A stretch of 41,777 bases of DNA from Flavobacteriales bacterium (GCA_029262875.1 JAJCYO010000124.1:1-41777); one strand, 5' to 3'. Counted from the stretch's first letter, positions 31,817-39,320 are shown. Translations and numbers: made by a program. Notes: generated from the sequence alone by a model not told the origin.

Positions 31817-32236
31817 ATGAAAAAAATAGTCCTCATTGCAATCATTTTACCGCTACTATTTTCTTGTTCAAAGAAATGGGATGGCTGTACCGATTATGTA
31901 GCCCTTAATTTTAAGGAAATTGCTGAAAAAGACGATGGTAGTTGCATTTATACTACACTTACTTTTTATGCTGATTCGGCCAACTACCCTGTCTCTCCCG
32001 TTGATTACATTGACGTTTCAGTACAAGGAAGTGGTTTGGGTGTTTTTTCTAAGGTATACTCTGTTGGAGGTCCTGCCGATTGTAATGCGGAAGGAACCTT
32101 GAATTTTTCATTTGAAGATGCCGGTAAAATCACATGGATATCTACAGTGCACCTCGTTAATGGAACGAGTAGTAGCACCACTGGCGTAGCAGTTCCAGAT
32201 AGCTCTCAAACCTGTATACTGATTAAGGTATTGTAA
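31817..32236 (+). CDS. Small lipoprotein with GC..A.N..DDGSC motif, paralogue 1
   Basis: A 139-residue lipoprotein (lipobox LLFSC, Cys18). The mature N-terminus carries the motif GCTDYVALNFKEIAEKDDGS with its following Cys, a Bacteroidota cell-surface motif with an acidic DDGSC loop that may bind calcium. The rest is beta-rich with two further Cys (DCNAEG and TCILI), giving four mature Cys besides the lipid-modified one, probably two disulfides. Paralogues are at 32357-32773 and 36890-37306. The start is ATG at 31817, with a TTG in frame just before. A short unassigned gap with a weak hairpin (32276-32297) separates it from the second paralogue. Confidence 0.85.
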   Translation: MKKIVLIAIILPLLFSCSKKWDGCTDYVALNFKEIAEKDDGSCIYTTLTFYADSANYPVSPVDYIDVSVQGSGLGVFSKVYSVGGPADCNAEGTLNFSFEDAGKITWISTVHLVNGTSSSTTGVAVPDSSQTCILIKVL

Positions 32237-32275
32237 TAATTACCCCAAATTTTACACCATTACTTTTTTAAATAC

Positions 32276-32297
32276 CTGGCGCCAGCCAGCTTGTTTT
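32276..32297 (+). terminator. Weak terminator-like hairpin
   Basis: CTGGC (32276-32280) and GCCAG (32285-32289) around GCCA, followed by CTTGTTTTTGG. The stem is short but GC-rich in an AT-rich region, and it lies between the first two lipoprotein paralogues. Confidence 0.4.
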
Positions 32298-32356
32298 TGG
32301 TTATTTTTTATTACCTTGACGACTCTAAAACAAGATAAAAACAAAAAAGAATAGTT

Positions 32357-32773
32357 ATGAAAAAGTTAATTCTAATTGCATTAGCCCTACCCCTTCTCTT
32401 TTCATGTTCAAAAAATGAAGGATGTAATGATAATTCAGCTTTTAATTTTTCTGTGGATGCAGATTTTGATGATGGAAGTTGTGTTTATACGAGACTAACT
32501 TTTTACGCAGATTCTTCAAACTATCCTGCAACACCTATTGAACGTATTGAAATTTTAATCAATGAAAGTGGTATTGGCTCGTTCTCTGGCGCAACTTATA
32601 GTGTTTTAGATTGTAGTGCTGAATCGGATATAACGCTTAGTTTTCCTATGAAAAGCTCCACTCAGGTTGAATGGAAAGCGCTTGTTTTTCTTACCAATGG
32701 GACTACAAACACTAAAACAGGAACTGTTGCTTCAGATTTAGCTCAATCTTGTATTTTAATTAATGCTTTATAG
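32357..32773 (+). CDS. Small lipoprotein with GC..A.N..DDGSC motif, paralogue 2
   Basis: A 138-residue lipoprotein (lipobox LLFSC, Cys17), with GCNDNSAFNFSVDADFDDGS before the motif Cys, then LTFYADSSNYPATPIERIEI, closely similar to paralogue 1 (TLTFYADSANYP). The two later Cys (DCSAES and SCILIN) are conserved. The pair is evidently a tandem duplication of a cell-surface or periplasmic lipoprotein; function unknown. Its stop is 12 nt before the next lipoprotein gene, so 32357 and 32786 are probably co-transcribed. Confidence 0.86.
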   Translation: MKKLILIALALPLLFSCSKNEGCNDNSAFNFSVDADFDDGSCVYTRLTFYADSSNYPATPIERIEILINESGIGSFSGATYSVLDCSAESDITLSFPMKSSTQVEWKALVFLTNGTTNTKTGTVASDLAQSCILINAL

Positions 32774-32785
32774 CCAAGGCTAACC

Positions 32786-33220
32786 ATGAGAAAATTAGCC
32801 CTCGTTTCTATCCTATTCACTTTTTTGGTTTCTTGTACACTGAATGAAGGTGGTGTTACTGTATCTAACAATATGGAGAAATATGCTTTAGACTATATTG
32901 AAGCGAACGGGCTATTAGAAGCAGAAGAAAAAATTATTGCTTACTACGACTATACCCTATCTTTAGATGGAACTGAAGCGATTATTCTTACTGATTCTCG
33001 CTTACTCTATCACAATGCAGAAACATATGATACTTCTGTTCTATTAGAAGACATTGAAGACATTGAGCATCACCAAGAAGATGTTGTTGGACATATTATT
33101 AACGTATATGATGTAGATGGAAGTATTTTAATGATAGAAATTGCCCCACTTAACAATGGAAGCACATTTGTAGAACTATTAGAATCTCGGGTATATGGTT
33201 TAGAAGAAGGTATTCTTTAA
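32786..33220 (+). CDS. Small lipoprotein, possibly PH-like
   Basis: A 144-residue lipoprotein (lipobox FLVSC, Cys17). The mature sequence is acidic, with the strand-rich pattern IIAYYDYTLSLDGTEAIILT, LLYHNAETYDTSVLLEDIED, and IINVYDVDGSILMIEIAPL, followed by a C-terminal helix (FVELLESRV). This order (strands then terminal helix) resembles bacterial PH/YokE-like folds, but the match is by eye only. It starts 12 nt after paralogue 2. Its TAA stop and the TAA of the opposing DUF6526 gene overlap in TTAA at 33217-33220. Confidence 0.82.
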   Translation: MRKLALVSILFTFLVSCTLNEGGVTVSNNMEKYALDYIEANGLLEAEEKIIAYYDYTLSLDGTEAIILTDSRLLYHNAETYDTSVLLEDIEDIEHHQEDVVGHIINVYDVDGSILMIEIAPLNNGSTFVELLESRVYGLEEGIL

Positions 33221-33645
33221 ACCCTATACGTATCAGGCCTCCAGTTTTTAATCGCTTTTTTTATTGCCGTTTCAGAAAGCTCTTCTTTTTCTGCTCTTTC
33301 ACATAAAGCAACAAATTCATCATCCCCGGCAAAACGCAAACCAATAATTTGCCTCATGGTTAACCCCTTACTAAGTTCTTTGCCAGTTAGCGTATGATGT
33401 CTCATGTTCTCCTCAAGTCTAATTACCCTATCCTGAGCCTTTAATGCAAAGGCTCTTAAAAAGTACCACATAAACAACATAACACAGGAGCTCAATAGCA
33501 ATAAGGATGCAGAATATACATTTCCATCAGAGGAATGATTCAAATTAATTAACGATCCCACTATTAATGCAATAATTGCGAAAGCAGAAAATCCATGATG
33601 TCCTACTAATAATCTTCGATGAGTTTTAAAGGTTTGTTCAGCCAT
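33217..33645 (-). CDS. DUF6526 membrane protein
   Basis: A 142-residue inner-membrane protein starting MAEQTFKTHRR, with two helices (about 18-34, FSAFAIIALIVGSLINL; about 45-67, SLLLLSSCVMLFMWYFLRAF) and a cytoplasmic, charged C-terminal half (RVIRLEENMRHHTLTGKELS, FAGDDEFVALCERAEKEELS, IKNWRPDTYRV). The pattern matches the DUF6526 family as I remember it, which is conserved in Bacteroidota and of unknown function. It is the only minus-strand gene in a long plus-strand run, and is convergent with the lipoprotein at 32786. Confidence 0.9.
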   Translation of the reverse strand: MAEQTFKTHRRLLVGHHGFSAFAIIALIVGSLINLNHSSDGNVYSASLLLLSSCVMLFMWYFLRAFALKAQDRVIRLEENMRHHTLTGKELSKGLTMRQIIGLRFAGDDEFVALCERAEKEELSETAIKKAIKNWRPDTYRV

Positions 33646-33734
33646 AATACATTAAATCTTAATTGGTTAGTGTAAATGTACATTTTTAATGTAACTTTAT
33701 TCACCATTACTATTATACCTATAAACTAATAACT

Positions 33735-34268
33735 ATGAAAGCAACTTTATCATTAACCATCCTTTTATGCCTTATCATTCCGCTATCGGTATTGAGTCAA
33801 GGAGAACCTATGAACACGGTTGATGCCAACGGAGCAAAACACGGTAAATGGATGATCTACTTAGATGCAAACTGGGCACAAATAGACGATAGAGAGAAAG
33901 CCGTTTATGTACGTTATAATTATTTTGACCATGGTGTTAGCCTTTACCCAATGGGACCATCAGGTAAAAAGGGATTTACGCTGGAGATGGACGATCAAAC
34001 TGGAAATAAGATGTTGAATGGAACCTACAAATGGATGGATAAAAATGGAAAATTAAGCGCTACACATGTTTTTAAAAATGGAAAGTACATCTCTTGTAAA
34101 GAGTATTTTCCATCTGGTCAGTTACAACAACATTTTGATTATACTAAAAAATGGGGAAATGAGCAACATAGCTGGCACCTAACCATTTACGACAAAACAG
34201 GAAAAGTAGTTTATAATTTCGATTTTCATAAAAATGAAGACGGTACATGGCCTAAAACAAAAGGCTAA
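33735..34268 (+). CDS. Secreted MORN/YwqK-like repeat protein
   Basis: A 177-residue protein with a signal peptide (about 1-21, ending SVLSQ). The mature region carries MORN-like units: NGAKHGKWMIYLDA, KMLNGTYKWMDKNGKLSATH, FKNGKYISCKEYFPSGQLQQ, YDKTGKVVYNFDF. Proteins of this shape are often labelled toxin-antitoxin YwqK-like, but there is no toxin neighbour and this one is exported. Role unknown; MORN-like repeats may bind lipids or partners. It is followed after 20 nt by the YARHG lipoprotein. Confidence 0.86.
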   Translation: MKATLSLTILLCLIIPLSVLSQGEPMNTVDANGAKHGKWMIYLDANWAQIDDREKAVYVRYNYFDHGVSLYPMGPSGKKGFTLEMDDQTGNKMLNGTYKWMDKNGKLSATHVFKNGKYISCKEYFPSGQLQQHFDYTKKWGNEQHSWHLTIYDKTGKVVYNFDFHKNEDGTWPKTKG

Positions 34269-34288
34269 TTAAATGATCTGATTGCTTT

Positions 34289-35422
34289 ATGAAAAAAACA
34301 CTTTTCCTCTTCGCTATTATTCTCTTATTTTCTTGTGCTAACGATGGTTTAGAGCAAGGGCAGACTCAATCAGAGGAAAAAGAAGAACTCAACGCTTTTA
34401 CCGTAGAATCCGTTAATGAATACCTGGCTGTATATCATTTTGGAGAATCAGAAATGGAAACAGATTTAATTATCAATGGCGCCAACGGGAAGTATTATGC
34501 CCAAATTAGAAGCGGCTCTTTTAATGATGATGCTACCCAATGGATCTATCATTATGAGAATTTAGGTCATGTAAAAATTGAAGGAAATAAGTTCTATTCT
34601 GATAAAACCAATGGTGAGTTTGTTGTAACCGACAAAGGCGATCAAGGCCTTAAAGTTTATCAATCATGGAGTGCGCTAACCGAAGACGATGGTTCTGAAG
34701 TGGGTTACTACTCCAGTTCCATTGACTATTATTATGCTGGAAAGTACAATGAAGCTTCCTTAAAACTATTAACAGCTAAAGAGCTAAGGACCAAACAAAG
34801 ATCGGAGTTGGTGTTGATGCGTAACGAAATTTTTGCACGTTACGGTTATCAATTTAAAGCTGACGGGGCTATGGATAATTATTTTAGTAGTCAAAAATGG
34901 TATGCAGCTCATCATAAAAATGTGGATGGATTTTTAACCTGGTTGGAAAAAGAAAACATCGCCCTCCTAAAAAACGAAGAGCCCAATACCTTGGATGAGG
35001 ACATTGAGATTGGTTTGAAAGAATTTCCAAAAGAATGGCATGGCCTTACCGAACAAGAAAACGGTGATTATGTTATTTTGAAACCATGCCTGGCATACAA
35101 TAAAGCCTTTACCCTTGAACAATACCCCAACGGGAAATGGTACATAGACATGGCCACAGCGTTTGACAGTGAACGCTATGATATTGTAGATTTTGAATTA
35201 ACAGGCAATCCCATTTATGAACAGTATCAAGGCCATTTTAGCATAAAAAATGTAGACCCAGAAGGTGGTGAACCGGTAGTTCATCCTTTTGTTTGGAATA
35301 AATTACAAAAACATGCCCTATTTGAAAAGTTTTATGGCGAAACTGTTCGAATGGTGAGTGACAGGAATAAAGCACATTACAAAACAGTACAAGAACCATG
35401 TGATGAAGACGAGCATTATTAA
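34289..35422 (+). CDS. YARHG-domain lipoprotein
   Basis: A 377-residue lipoprotein (lipobox LLFSC, Cys16). After a beta-rich N-terminal part (about 35-145) comes a YARHG domain (about 160-230): VLMRNEIFARYGYQFKADGA, then YFSSQKWYAAHHKNVDGFLT and ENIALLKNEE. YARHG is an extracellular peptidoglycan-associated helical domain by proposal, with the name taken from its YARHG-like residues (here FARYG). The last 140 residues are a further beta-rich region (WYIDMATAFDSERYDIVDFE) of no known family. It lies 20 nt after the MORN-like gene and is the last gene before the 377-bp gap. Confidence 0.88.
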   Translation: MKKTLFLFAIILLFSCANDGLEQGQTQSEEKEELNAFTVESVNEYLAVYHFGESEMETDLIINGANGKYYAQIRSGSFNDDATQWIYHYENLGHVKIEGNKFYSDKTNGEFVVTDKGDQGLKVYQSWSALTEDDGSEVGYYSSSIDYYYAGKYNEASLKLLTAKELRTKQRSELVLMRNEIFARYGYQFKADGAMDNYFSSQKWYAAHHKNVDGFLTWLEKENIALLKNEEPNTLDEDIEIGLKEFPKEWHGLTEQENGDYVILKPCLAYNKAFTLEQYPNGKWYIDMATAFDSERYDIVDFELTGNPIYEQYQGHFSIKNVDPEGGEPVVHPFVWNKLQKHALFEKFYGETVRMVSDRNKAHYKTVQEPCDEDEHY

Positions 35423-35569
35423 GTGCTATTTTATTATTTCGTAATCCAATCATTTTTTATTGTAACATTTTGGACGAGCTAAACGTCTAACAGTTAATTC
35501 AGCTCATTCGAGTTTGAAATAGTTTAGTTAGTGCAACACAATTATGTGAAAGTTATTGTGATTCATTCT

Positions 35570-35605
35570 CCGAGTAAAAACGCCCGTTTTTACTCGGATT
35601 TGTTT
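35570..35605. terminator. Long hairpin, probable terminator
   Basis: Perfect 13-base arms (CCGAGTAAAAACG at 35570-35582 and its complement at 35585-35597) with a two-base loop, followed by ATTTGTTTTT. It lies 147 nt after the YARHG stop, which is long for a terminator, so an untranslated 3' element or small RNA terminus is possible. Confidence 0.6.
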
Positions 35606-35646
35606 TTATCACTGCTTTTCACAGTCAATCTACCCTCATATTTTTT

Positions 35647-35662
35647 TACGTATTTATACGTA
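35647..35662. promoter_or_regulatory. Inverted repeat TACGTAT-TT-ATACGTA, possible operator
   Basis: Perfect seven-base arms separated by two T, 138 bp before the response-regulator ATG. Its symmetry would suit a dimeric DNA-binding protein such as a NarL-type regulator; no experiment or second copy supports this here. Confidence 0.4.
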
Positions 35663-35749
35663 GTTTATTGTCAACTATTTAACCTTACTTTTCCATAGTA
35701 AAAACAAGGAATCATCCATTTTTAGGCAAAAAGAAGAGCTTCCCCTAAT

Positions 35750-35767
35750 CCGTTAAAAAACGGATTG
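35750..35767. repeat. 18-base hairpin repeat, copy 1
   Basis: CCGTTAAAAAACGGATTG, with arms AATCCGTT (35747-35754) and AACGGATT (35759-35766) around A4. The identical 18 bases occur at 38445-38462, and AAGCATT follows both within four bases or fewer. This copy lies 33 nt before the response-regulator ATG. Confidence 0.9.
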
Positions 35768-35799
35768 TTAGAAGCATTTATATTATTCAATTTTGTAGC

Positions 35800-36453
35800 A
35801 TGAAAATTCACTTATCTGTAGTTGATGACCACACACTTTATAGAAAAGGGCTCATAAAGATATTAGACAGTTTTGAAGAAGTGTATCATATCAATGAATT
35901 TGGAAATGGAGAAGACTACATTAACCACCTTTTAGACGACACAAAAAAAGATGACCACATTGTGCTCTTGGATTATCAAATGCCCAAGTTGGATGGTGTA
36001 GAAGTATGCGTATGGCTTAAAAAAAATAAACCTAAGGTAAAACCCATCATTGTTTCTCAATACGATGATCAATATACCATTCAAAAATTCATTAACAATG
36101 GTGCGGTAGGGTATTTAATAAAGGCAACCACCATAGAGGAATTACGTGAAGCCATCACACAGGTGCACGACAACAACTTTTACTTTAACGAACATTTTCC
36201 TAAGAAATTAATAATTGATTTAGTCCAACAAAAAAGCATTGAACCAAAATTTAATGAAGGAGAAGAATTAACAGATAGAGAAAAAGAAATTGCAAAACTT
36301 ATTTGTCAGGAACTCTCCTACAAAGAGATTGCTACCAAATTAGAAATAAGCACCCGAACCGTTGAAACGCATAAAAACAACATTTTAGATAAAATAGGTG
36401 CTACAAAAGTGACAGGAATTGTGGTGTATGCCACTAAAAAAAGATGGATATAG
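35800..36453 (+). CDS. NarL/FixJ-type response regulator
   Basis: A 217-residue transcription factor. The receiver domain (about 1-125) has the acidic pair Asp9-Asp10 in VVDDH, phospho-acceptor Asp58 in LLDYQMP, Ser86 in IVSQYDD, and Lys108 in GYLIKATT. A LuxR-type helix-turn-helix (about 158-205) carries LTDREKEIAKLICQELSYKE and STRTVETHKNNILDKI. No histidine kinase is adjacent, so it is an orphan here. Its stop is separated by one base from the start of the Cys/His protein gene, implying translational coupling, and the shared hairpin repeat lies before it. It may control the flanking secreted-protein genes or the Cys/His paralogues (inference). Confidence 0.94.
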   Translation: MKIHLSVVDDHTLYRKGLIKILDSFEEVYHINEFGNGEDYINHLLDDTKKDDHIVLLDYQMPKLDGVEVCVWLKKNKPKVKPIIVSQYDDQYTIQKFINNGAVGYLIKATTIEELREAITQVHDNNFYFNEHFPKKLIIDLVQQKSIEPKFNEGEELTDREKEIAKLICQELSYKEIATKLEISTRTVETHKNNILDKIGATKVTGIVVYATKKRWI

Positions 36454-36454
36454 T

Positions 36455-36742
36455 ATGACACAGGTAAAAAACATTAATGGCATTACCATGCCCAACTGCA
36501 AATGCGGATGTTGGTTAACTCATTTAAAGAAACATAATAGAAAGCCTGTTGTTTTTTGTGCTGAAATTAGGTGCACGCAAATGTTTGAACTGGAAGGCGC
36601 ATTGGTACAAAACACTGAACAAAATGATGAGCAATGGTATGTTATTGCTTTGTGCGATAAGCATCGTGTGGCAACCGATGAATTAACCATTGTGAACATG
36701 GACTTAATACCAGCTATGGAAGAACCCAATTGTGATAAATGA
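36455..36742 (+). CDS. Cys/His-rich, probable zinc-binding protein, paralogue 1
   Basis: A 95-residue cytoplasmic protein starting MTQVKNINGI. It has Cys15, Cys17 and Cys19 in NCKCGCW, Cys35 in VVFC, Cys40, and a Cys67-x-x-His70 pair in ALCDKH, a spacing that fits a zinc-binding, HNH-like knot. Another conserved stretch is ALVQNTEQNDEQWYVI. It is paralogous to the 97-residue protein at 38614: Cys35, Cys40, Cys67 and His70 align at identical positions. Whether the active His of an HNH nuclease is present is unclear, since only one His follows the Cys in this copy. The ATG at 36455 is one base after the response-regulator stop; the open frame from 36419 lies inside that gene. Confidence 0.85.
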   Translation: MTQVKNINGITMPNCKCGCWLTHLKKHNRKPVVFCAEIRCTQMFELEGALVQNTEQNDEQWYVIALCDKHRVATDELTIVNMDLIPAMEEPNCDK

Positions 36743-36772
36743 CTTAACACTTAAAAAAGACGACTCTGTCAG

Positions 36773-36788
36773 TATTTTAATTAAAATA
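36773..36788. repeat. 16-base AT palindrome TATTTTAATTAAAATA
   Basis: A perfect 16-base palindrome in the 144-bp gap after the Cys/His gene, about 100 bp before lipoprotein paralogue 3. It may be an operator, but AT-only palindromes arise easily in this genome. Confidence 0.4.
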
Positions 36789-36889
36789 ACTACTGGTGTT
36801 TTTACTTAATTTAAATACCGTGTTTTAACGGAAATCAACCCTTTCAATTTCATATACCTTCAACCCCTTAACTAATTAAACTAATAATG

Positions 36890-37306
36890 ATGAAAAAAAT
36901 AATATTAATAGTAGCACTATTCCCTCTTTTCTTTTCATGCACTAAAGAAAAAGGATGCACTGAAAGAAAAGCAACTAATTACAATATAGAAGCAGATGAA
37001 GATGACGGCAGCTGTAACTTCTCAGATGTTACCTTTTATGCAAAATGGGGATCCTATTCTGGTGTACCCATTACCACAATTGATGTAACCGTAGATGGAA
37101 GTACTTTAGGATCTATAGCAACGGTGTATTCTAATGGTCCTGGCAATTGTGATGCTACCGGAACTGTTAAACACATTTTTCAAAGTGGAAATAGTGTTGG
37201 ATGGAATTCTACTGTTTTCTTAGCCAATGGTGCCATCATATATGGTTCCGGCACAATAGATCCAAGTAGTACACAAGATTGTATTAAAATAAATGTAACC
37301 CAATAA
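36890..37306 (+). CDS. Small lipoprotein with GC..A.N..DDGSC motif, paralogue 3
   Basis: A 138-residue lipoprotein (lipobox FFSC, Cys17) with GCTERKATNYNIEADEDDGS before the motif Cys, then VTFYAKWGSYSGVPITTIDV, and the two later Cys (NCDATG and DCIKIN) shared by the copies at 31817 and 32357. It is about equally distant from both, so the triplication is not very recent. The gene has two adjacent ATG codons (36887 and 36890). The M48-like protease gene begins 10 nt after its stop, so the two are probably co-transcribed. Confidence 0.86.
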   Translation: MKKIILIVALFPLFFSCTKEKGCTERKATNYNIEADEDDGSCNFSDVTFYAKWGSYSGVPITTIDVTVDGSTLGSIATVYSNGPGNCDATGTVKHIFQSGNSVGWNSTVFLANGAIIYGSGTIDPSSTQDCIKINVTQ

Positions 37307-37316
37307 ATCCATTTTC

Positions 37317-38429
37317 ATGATAAAAAAAGTAGCTATATTATTGATTATTCTTCTCCCATTAGTATCATTTGCGCAAGAAGAAAGTAAAGCCGACAAATTA
37401 AAAGAGTACAAAGAATTATTGGATGCTGGTGTAATAACACAAACTGATTACGACAAGCTTAAAAATGAAATTCTTTTTGGAAAAAAATCGGATAACCTAA
37501 CGCCCAAGCATTATTGCAGTTATACTGGTGAAGAAATAGTAAAATGGGAGACCATTGAATATAACTTCAGTGAAAAATCTGATGCTTCCTCCATCGTTAG
37601 TGAAATTTTGGGTGCCGCAGGTATCGCTCCCAACTTTATTGTTAGACCAATGAAAATAGACAATGCGGCTGCCACAATATTACCTGGAGGTCAGCAAATG
37701 ATCTATTATAACCCAGGGTTCTTTCAACGTATTAAAAACGCAACGGAAACCAATTGGGCGGTTTATAGTGTAATGGCTCATGAAATAGGACATCATGTTA
37801 ACGGACATGTTCTTAAAGCTGGTGGCAGTAGACCTCACTCAGAATTAGAAGCCGATTATTATTCGGGATTTATTTTGTATAAGTTAGGAGCTTCTTTGGA
37901 GCAAGCAAAAAAGTGTATGAATCTTATTGGTTCTTCGAGTGGTTCATCTTCTCACCCTCCAAAAGCTGAAAGATTAGTAAGCATAACAAAAGGATGGAAA
38001 GAAGCCAAAGCAAAAGACAACAGAAACGATGACAACATTGAGCATGAAAACAAAGAAAAAGAGGACATTAGAATAAAAGAACAATTAGAAGACGAGAAAA
38101 GAAAGGAAGAGTTATTGAAAGAAGAGCTTGCTTCCAAGAAAACTTCTGTTACTGTTGTTTATCGAGGCGATCCAAAAAATTGCATGTTAAACATTAACAT
38201 TCGTATTGGAAACAAAACATTTACACCAACTGGAAGTAGTTTTACAGTCAATAATTTGCCCATTGGTTCTACTGAATATGAGATTACAGGAAGCATTAAT
38301 TGTGGTGCGTTTGGTTTTTGTAAAAGTTATGGAAAGGGTTACATCACCTTAAAAGAAAATGATACGCTTTATGTGGTATGGCAAAACATCAACTATGGCA
38401 AGTGCAACATTAACCTATCGCATCATTAA
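37317..38429 (+). CDS. Secreted M48-like zinc metalloprotease with SHOCT-like N-terminus
   Basis: A 370-residue exported protease. After a signal peptide (about 1-20) comes a short SHOCT-like helix pair (LKEYKELLDAGVITQTDYDK, about 28-47), then the protease core with zinc motif H155-E156-I-G-H159 and ELEADYY supplying the third ligand (Glu178), as in M48 peptidases, but without the usual four membrane helices. A charged coiled-coil linker (about 225-268) leads to a C-terminal beta domain with Cys pairs (SINCGAFGFCKS). It may cleave envelope proteins; the substrate is unknown. It follows lipoprotein paralogue 3 by 10 nt. Confidence 0.88.
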   Translation: MIKKVAILLIILLPLVSFAQEESKADKLKEYKELLDAGVITQTDYDKLKNEILFGKKSDNLTPKHYCSYTGEEIVKWETIEYNFSEKSDASSIVSEILGAAGIAPNFIVRPMKIDNAAATILPGGQQMIYYNPGFFQRIKNATETNWAVYSVMAHEIGHHVNGHVLKAGGSRPHSELEADYYSGFILYKLGASLEQAKKCMNLIGSSSGSSSHPPKAERLVSITKGWKEAKAKDNRNDDNIEHENKEKEDIRIKEQLEDEKRKEELLKEELASKKTSVTVVYRGDPKNCMLNINIRIGNKTFTPTGSSFTVNNLPIGSTEYEITGSINCGAFGFCKSYGKGYITLKENDTLYVVWQNINYGKCNINLSHH

Positions 38430-38444
38430 CTCTGCAAAAGTACT

Positions 38445-38462
38445 CCGTTAAAAAACGGATTG
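38445..38462. repeat. 18-base hairpin repeat, copy 2
   Basis: The same 18 bases as at 35750-35767 (CCGTTAAAAAACGGATTG). Here the stem is shorter (CCGTT with AACGG) because one outer base pair is lost. It starts 15 nt after the M48-like stop and lies about 150 bp before Cys/His paralogue 2. Confidence 0.9.
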
Positions 38463-38613
38463 ACAAGCATTCTCTGAAATGTTATTTTTACCCAAGCCTT
38501 TTATTTATAGGGTATTTAAATAATATTAGTCCATTTTTGATGTAATGATTGCCTTTTTTTGTCTTTTTTATACCCAAAACGCTTACTACTTTCCATCTCT
38601 TATAAGCTTAGGT

Positions 38614-38907
38614 ATGGAAAAAATTAAAAATGTTAATGGCAAGCCCCAATGTAATTGCCATTGTATTAACTGGTTAGAGCATTGGGAAAAATACAGCGCA
38701 CGCATTGCGGTGTTTTGCTCCATTAGCGATTGCTATAACCATGAAGGGTTAATTGGTGCGCATGTGCAGAAATTAGACTCGGATGATGAGGAACATTACA
38801 TCATACCGATGTGTAAGGCCCATCACACCAACAGAAGGGAACAAAATACCAAATGGATTACCAGGTATGTGGCAGTAGACAACGTAAAAACATACGAGAA
38901 AACTTAA
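38614..38907 (+). CDS. Cys/His-rich, probable zinc-binding protein, paralogue 2
   Basis: A 97-residue cytoplasmic protein starting MEKIKNVNGK (compare MTQVKNINGI in paralogue 1). Cys13, Cys15 and Cys17 in CNCHC, Cys35 in VFC, Cys40, and Cys67 with His70-His71 in MCKAHHTNRR, reminiscent of the LCxxHH ending of HNH-type folds. The central GAHVQKLDSDDEEHYIIP aligns with GALVQNTEQNDEQWYVIA of paralogue 1. I chose the ATG at 38614 from this alignment; the frame is open to 38545, but those codons are absent from the paralogue. Hairpin copy 2 lies about 150 bp upstream. Confidence 0.82.
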   Translation: MEKIKNVNGKPQCNCHCINWLEHWEKYSARIAVFCSISDCYNHEGLIGAHVQKLDSDDEEHYIIPMCKAHHTNRREQNTKWITRYVAVDNVKTYEKT

Positions 38908-38981
38908 TAAAAAAGAACCCGTTGCAAACGAAACGTTGCCAGTGGCAGTAGTACCTGTTAGCAGCATTAAATAATTAAACT

Positions 38982-39320
38982 ATGAGAAAGATATTATTAG
39001 GGTTAATAATAGTAATACTAAGTAGTTGCGAAGATTCGAATTCTTCAGCAAAAGTTAAAGTAGAAAATTGGTATGAAGGAGGCACTCTACATAAGTCCAG
39101 TATGACCGAATGGAAGAAAGCAACAGAAAAAAACAAATTAGCTACTTGTGGTGACTACATGGCTACCGTTGACAACACTGTTAGTCTGAATGAGTTAAAA
39201 AAGAGAGCCAAAAACCTGAAAAATTGTATTGATGAAGCTACAAGAGATTTAGATGAATTTGACAATGAATCTGTATCCTCAATAGCATCATTATGCTTAG
39301 TAACTATGGGATATCAATAA
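38982..39320 (+). CDS. Small lipoprotein, function unknown
   Basis: A 112-residue lipoprotein: lipobox IVILSSC (Cys16), then a polar mature region with ENWYEGGTLHKSSMTEWKKA and KNKLATCGDYMATV, and helical segments to the end (RAKNLKNCIDEATRDLDEFD). Three further Cys are present. The WYEGGTLH..W..A...NKLATCGD pattern occurs in uncharacterised bacterial small lipoproteins as I recall, with no known function. It is 7 nt upstream of the nuclease-like gene, so the two may be co-transcribed. Confidence 0.83.
   Translation: MRKILLGLIIVILSSCEDSNSSAKVKVENWYEGGTLHKSSMTEWKKATEKNKLATCGDYMATVDNTVSLNELKKRAKNLKNCIDEATRDLDEFDNESVSSIASLCLVTMGYQ

Larger units (their letters stand above)
35423..35799. other. 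377-bp intergenic region with three inverted repeats, no gene seen
   Basis: No ORF is supported on either strand. It holds a long hairpin (35570-35597), a seven-base inverted repeat TACGTAT-TT-ATACGTA (35647-35662), and an eight-base hairpin AATCCGTT-A4-AACGGATT (35747-35766) that recurs at 38442-38461 in a slightly degraded form. The region upstream of 35800 should contain the response-regulator promoter, but only an approximate -7 box (CAATTTTG) was seen. Confidence 0.8.

Noticed and set aside
33217-33220. The stop codons of two convergent genes share TTAA
   Set aside because: It is a compact but ordinary convergent overlap and needs no special explanation.
33674-33685. AAATGTACATTT palindrome between divergent DUF6526 and the MORN-like gene
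   Set aside because: Short, AT-rich and not matched elsewhere; chance is likely.
33735-34268. Toxin-antitoxin reading of the MORN/YwqK-like protein
   Set aside because: It has a signal peptide and no toxin neighbour; the antitoxin label comes only from the fold name.
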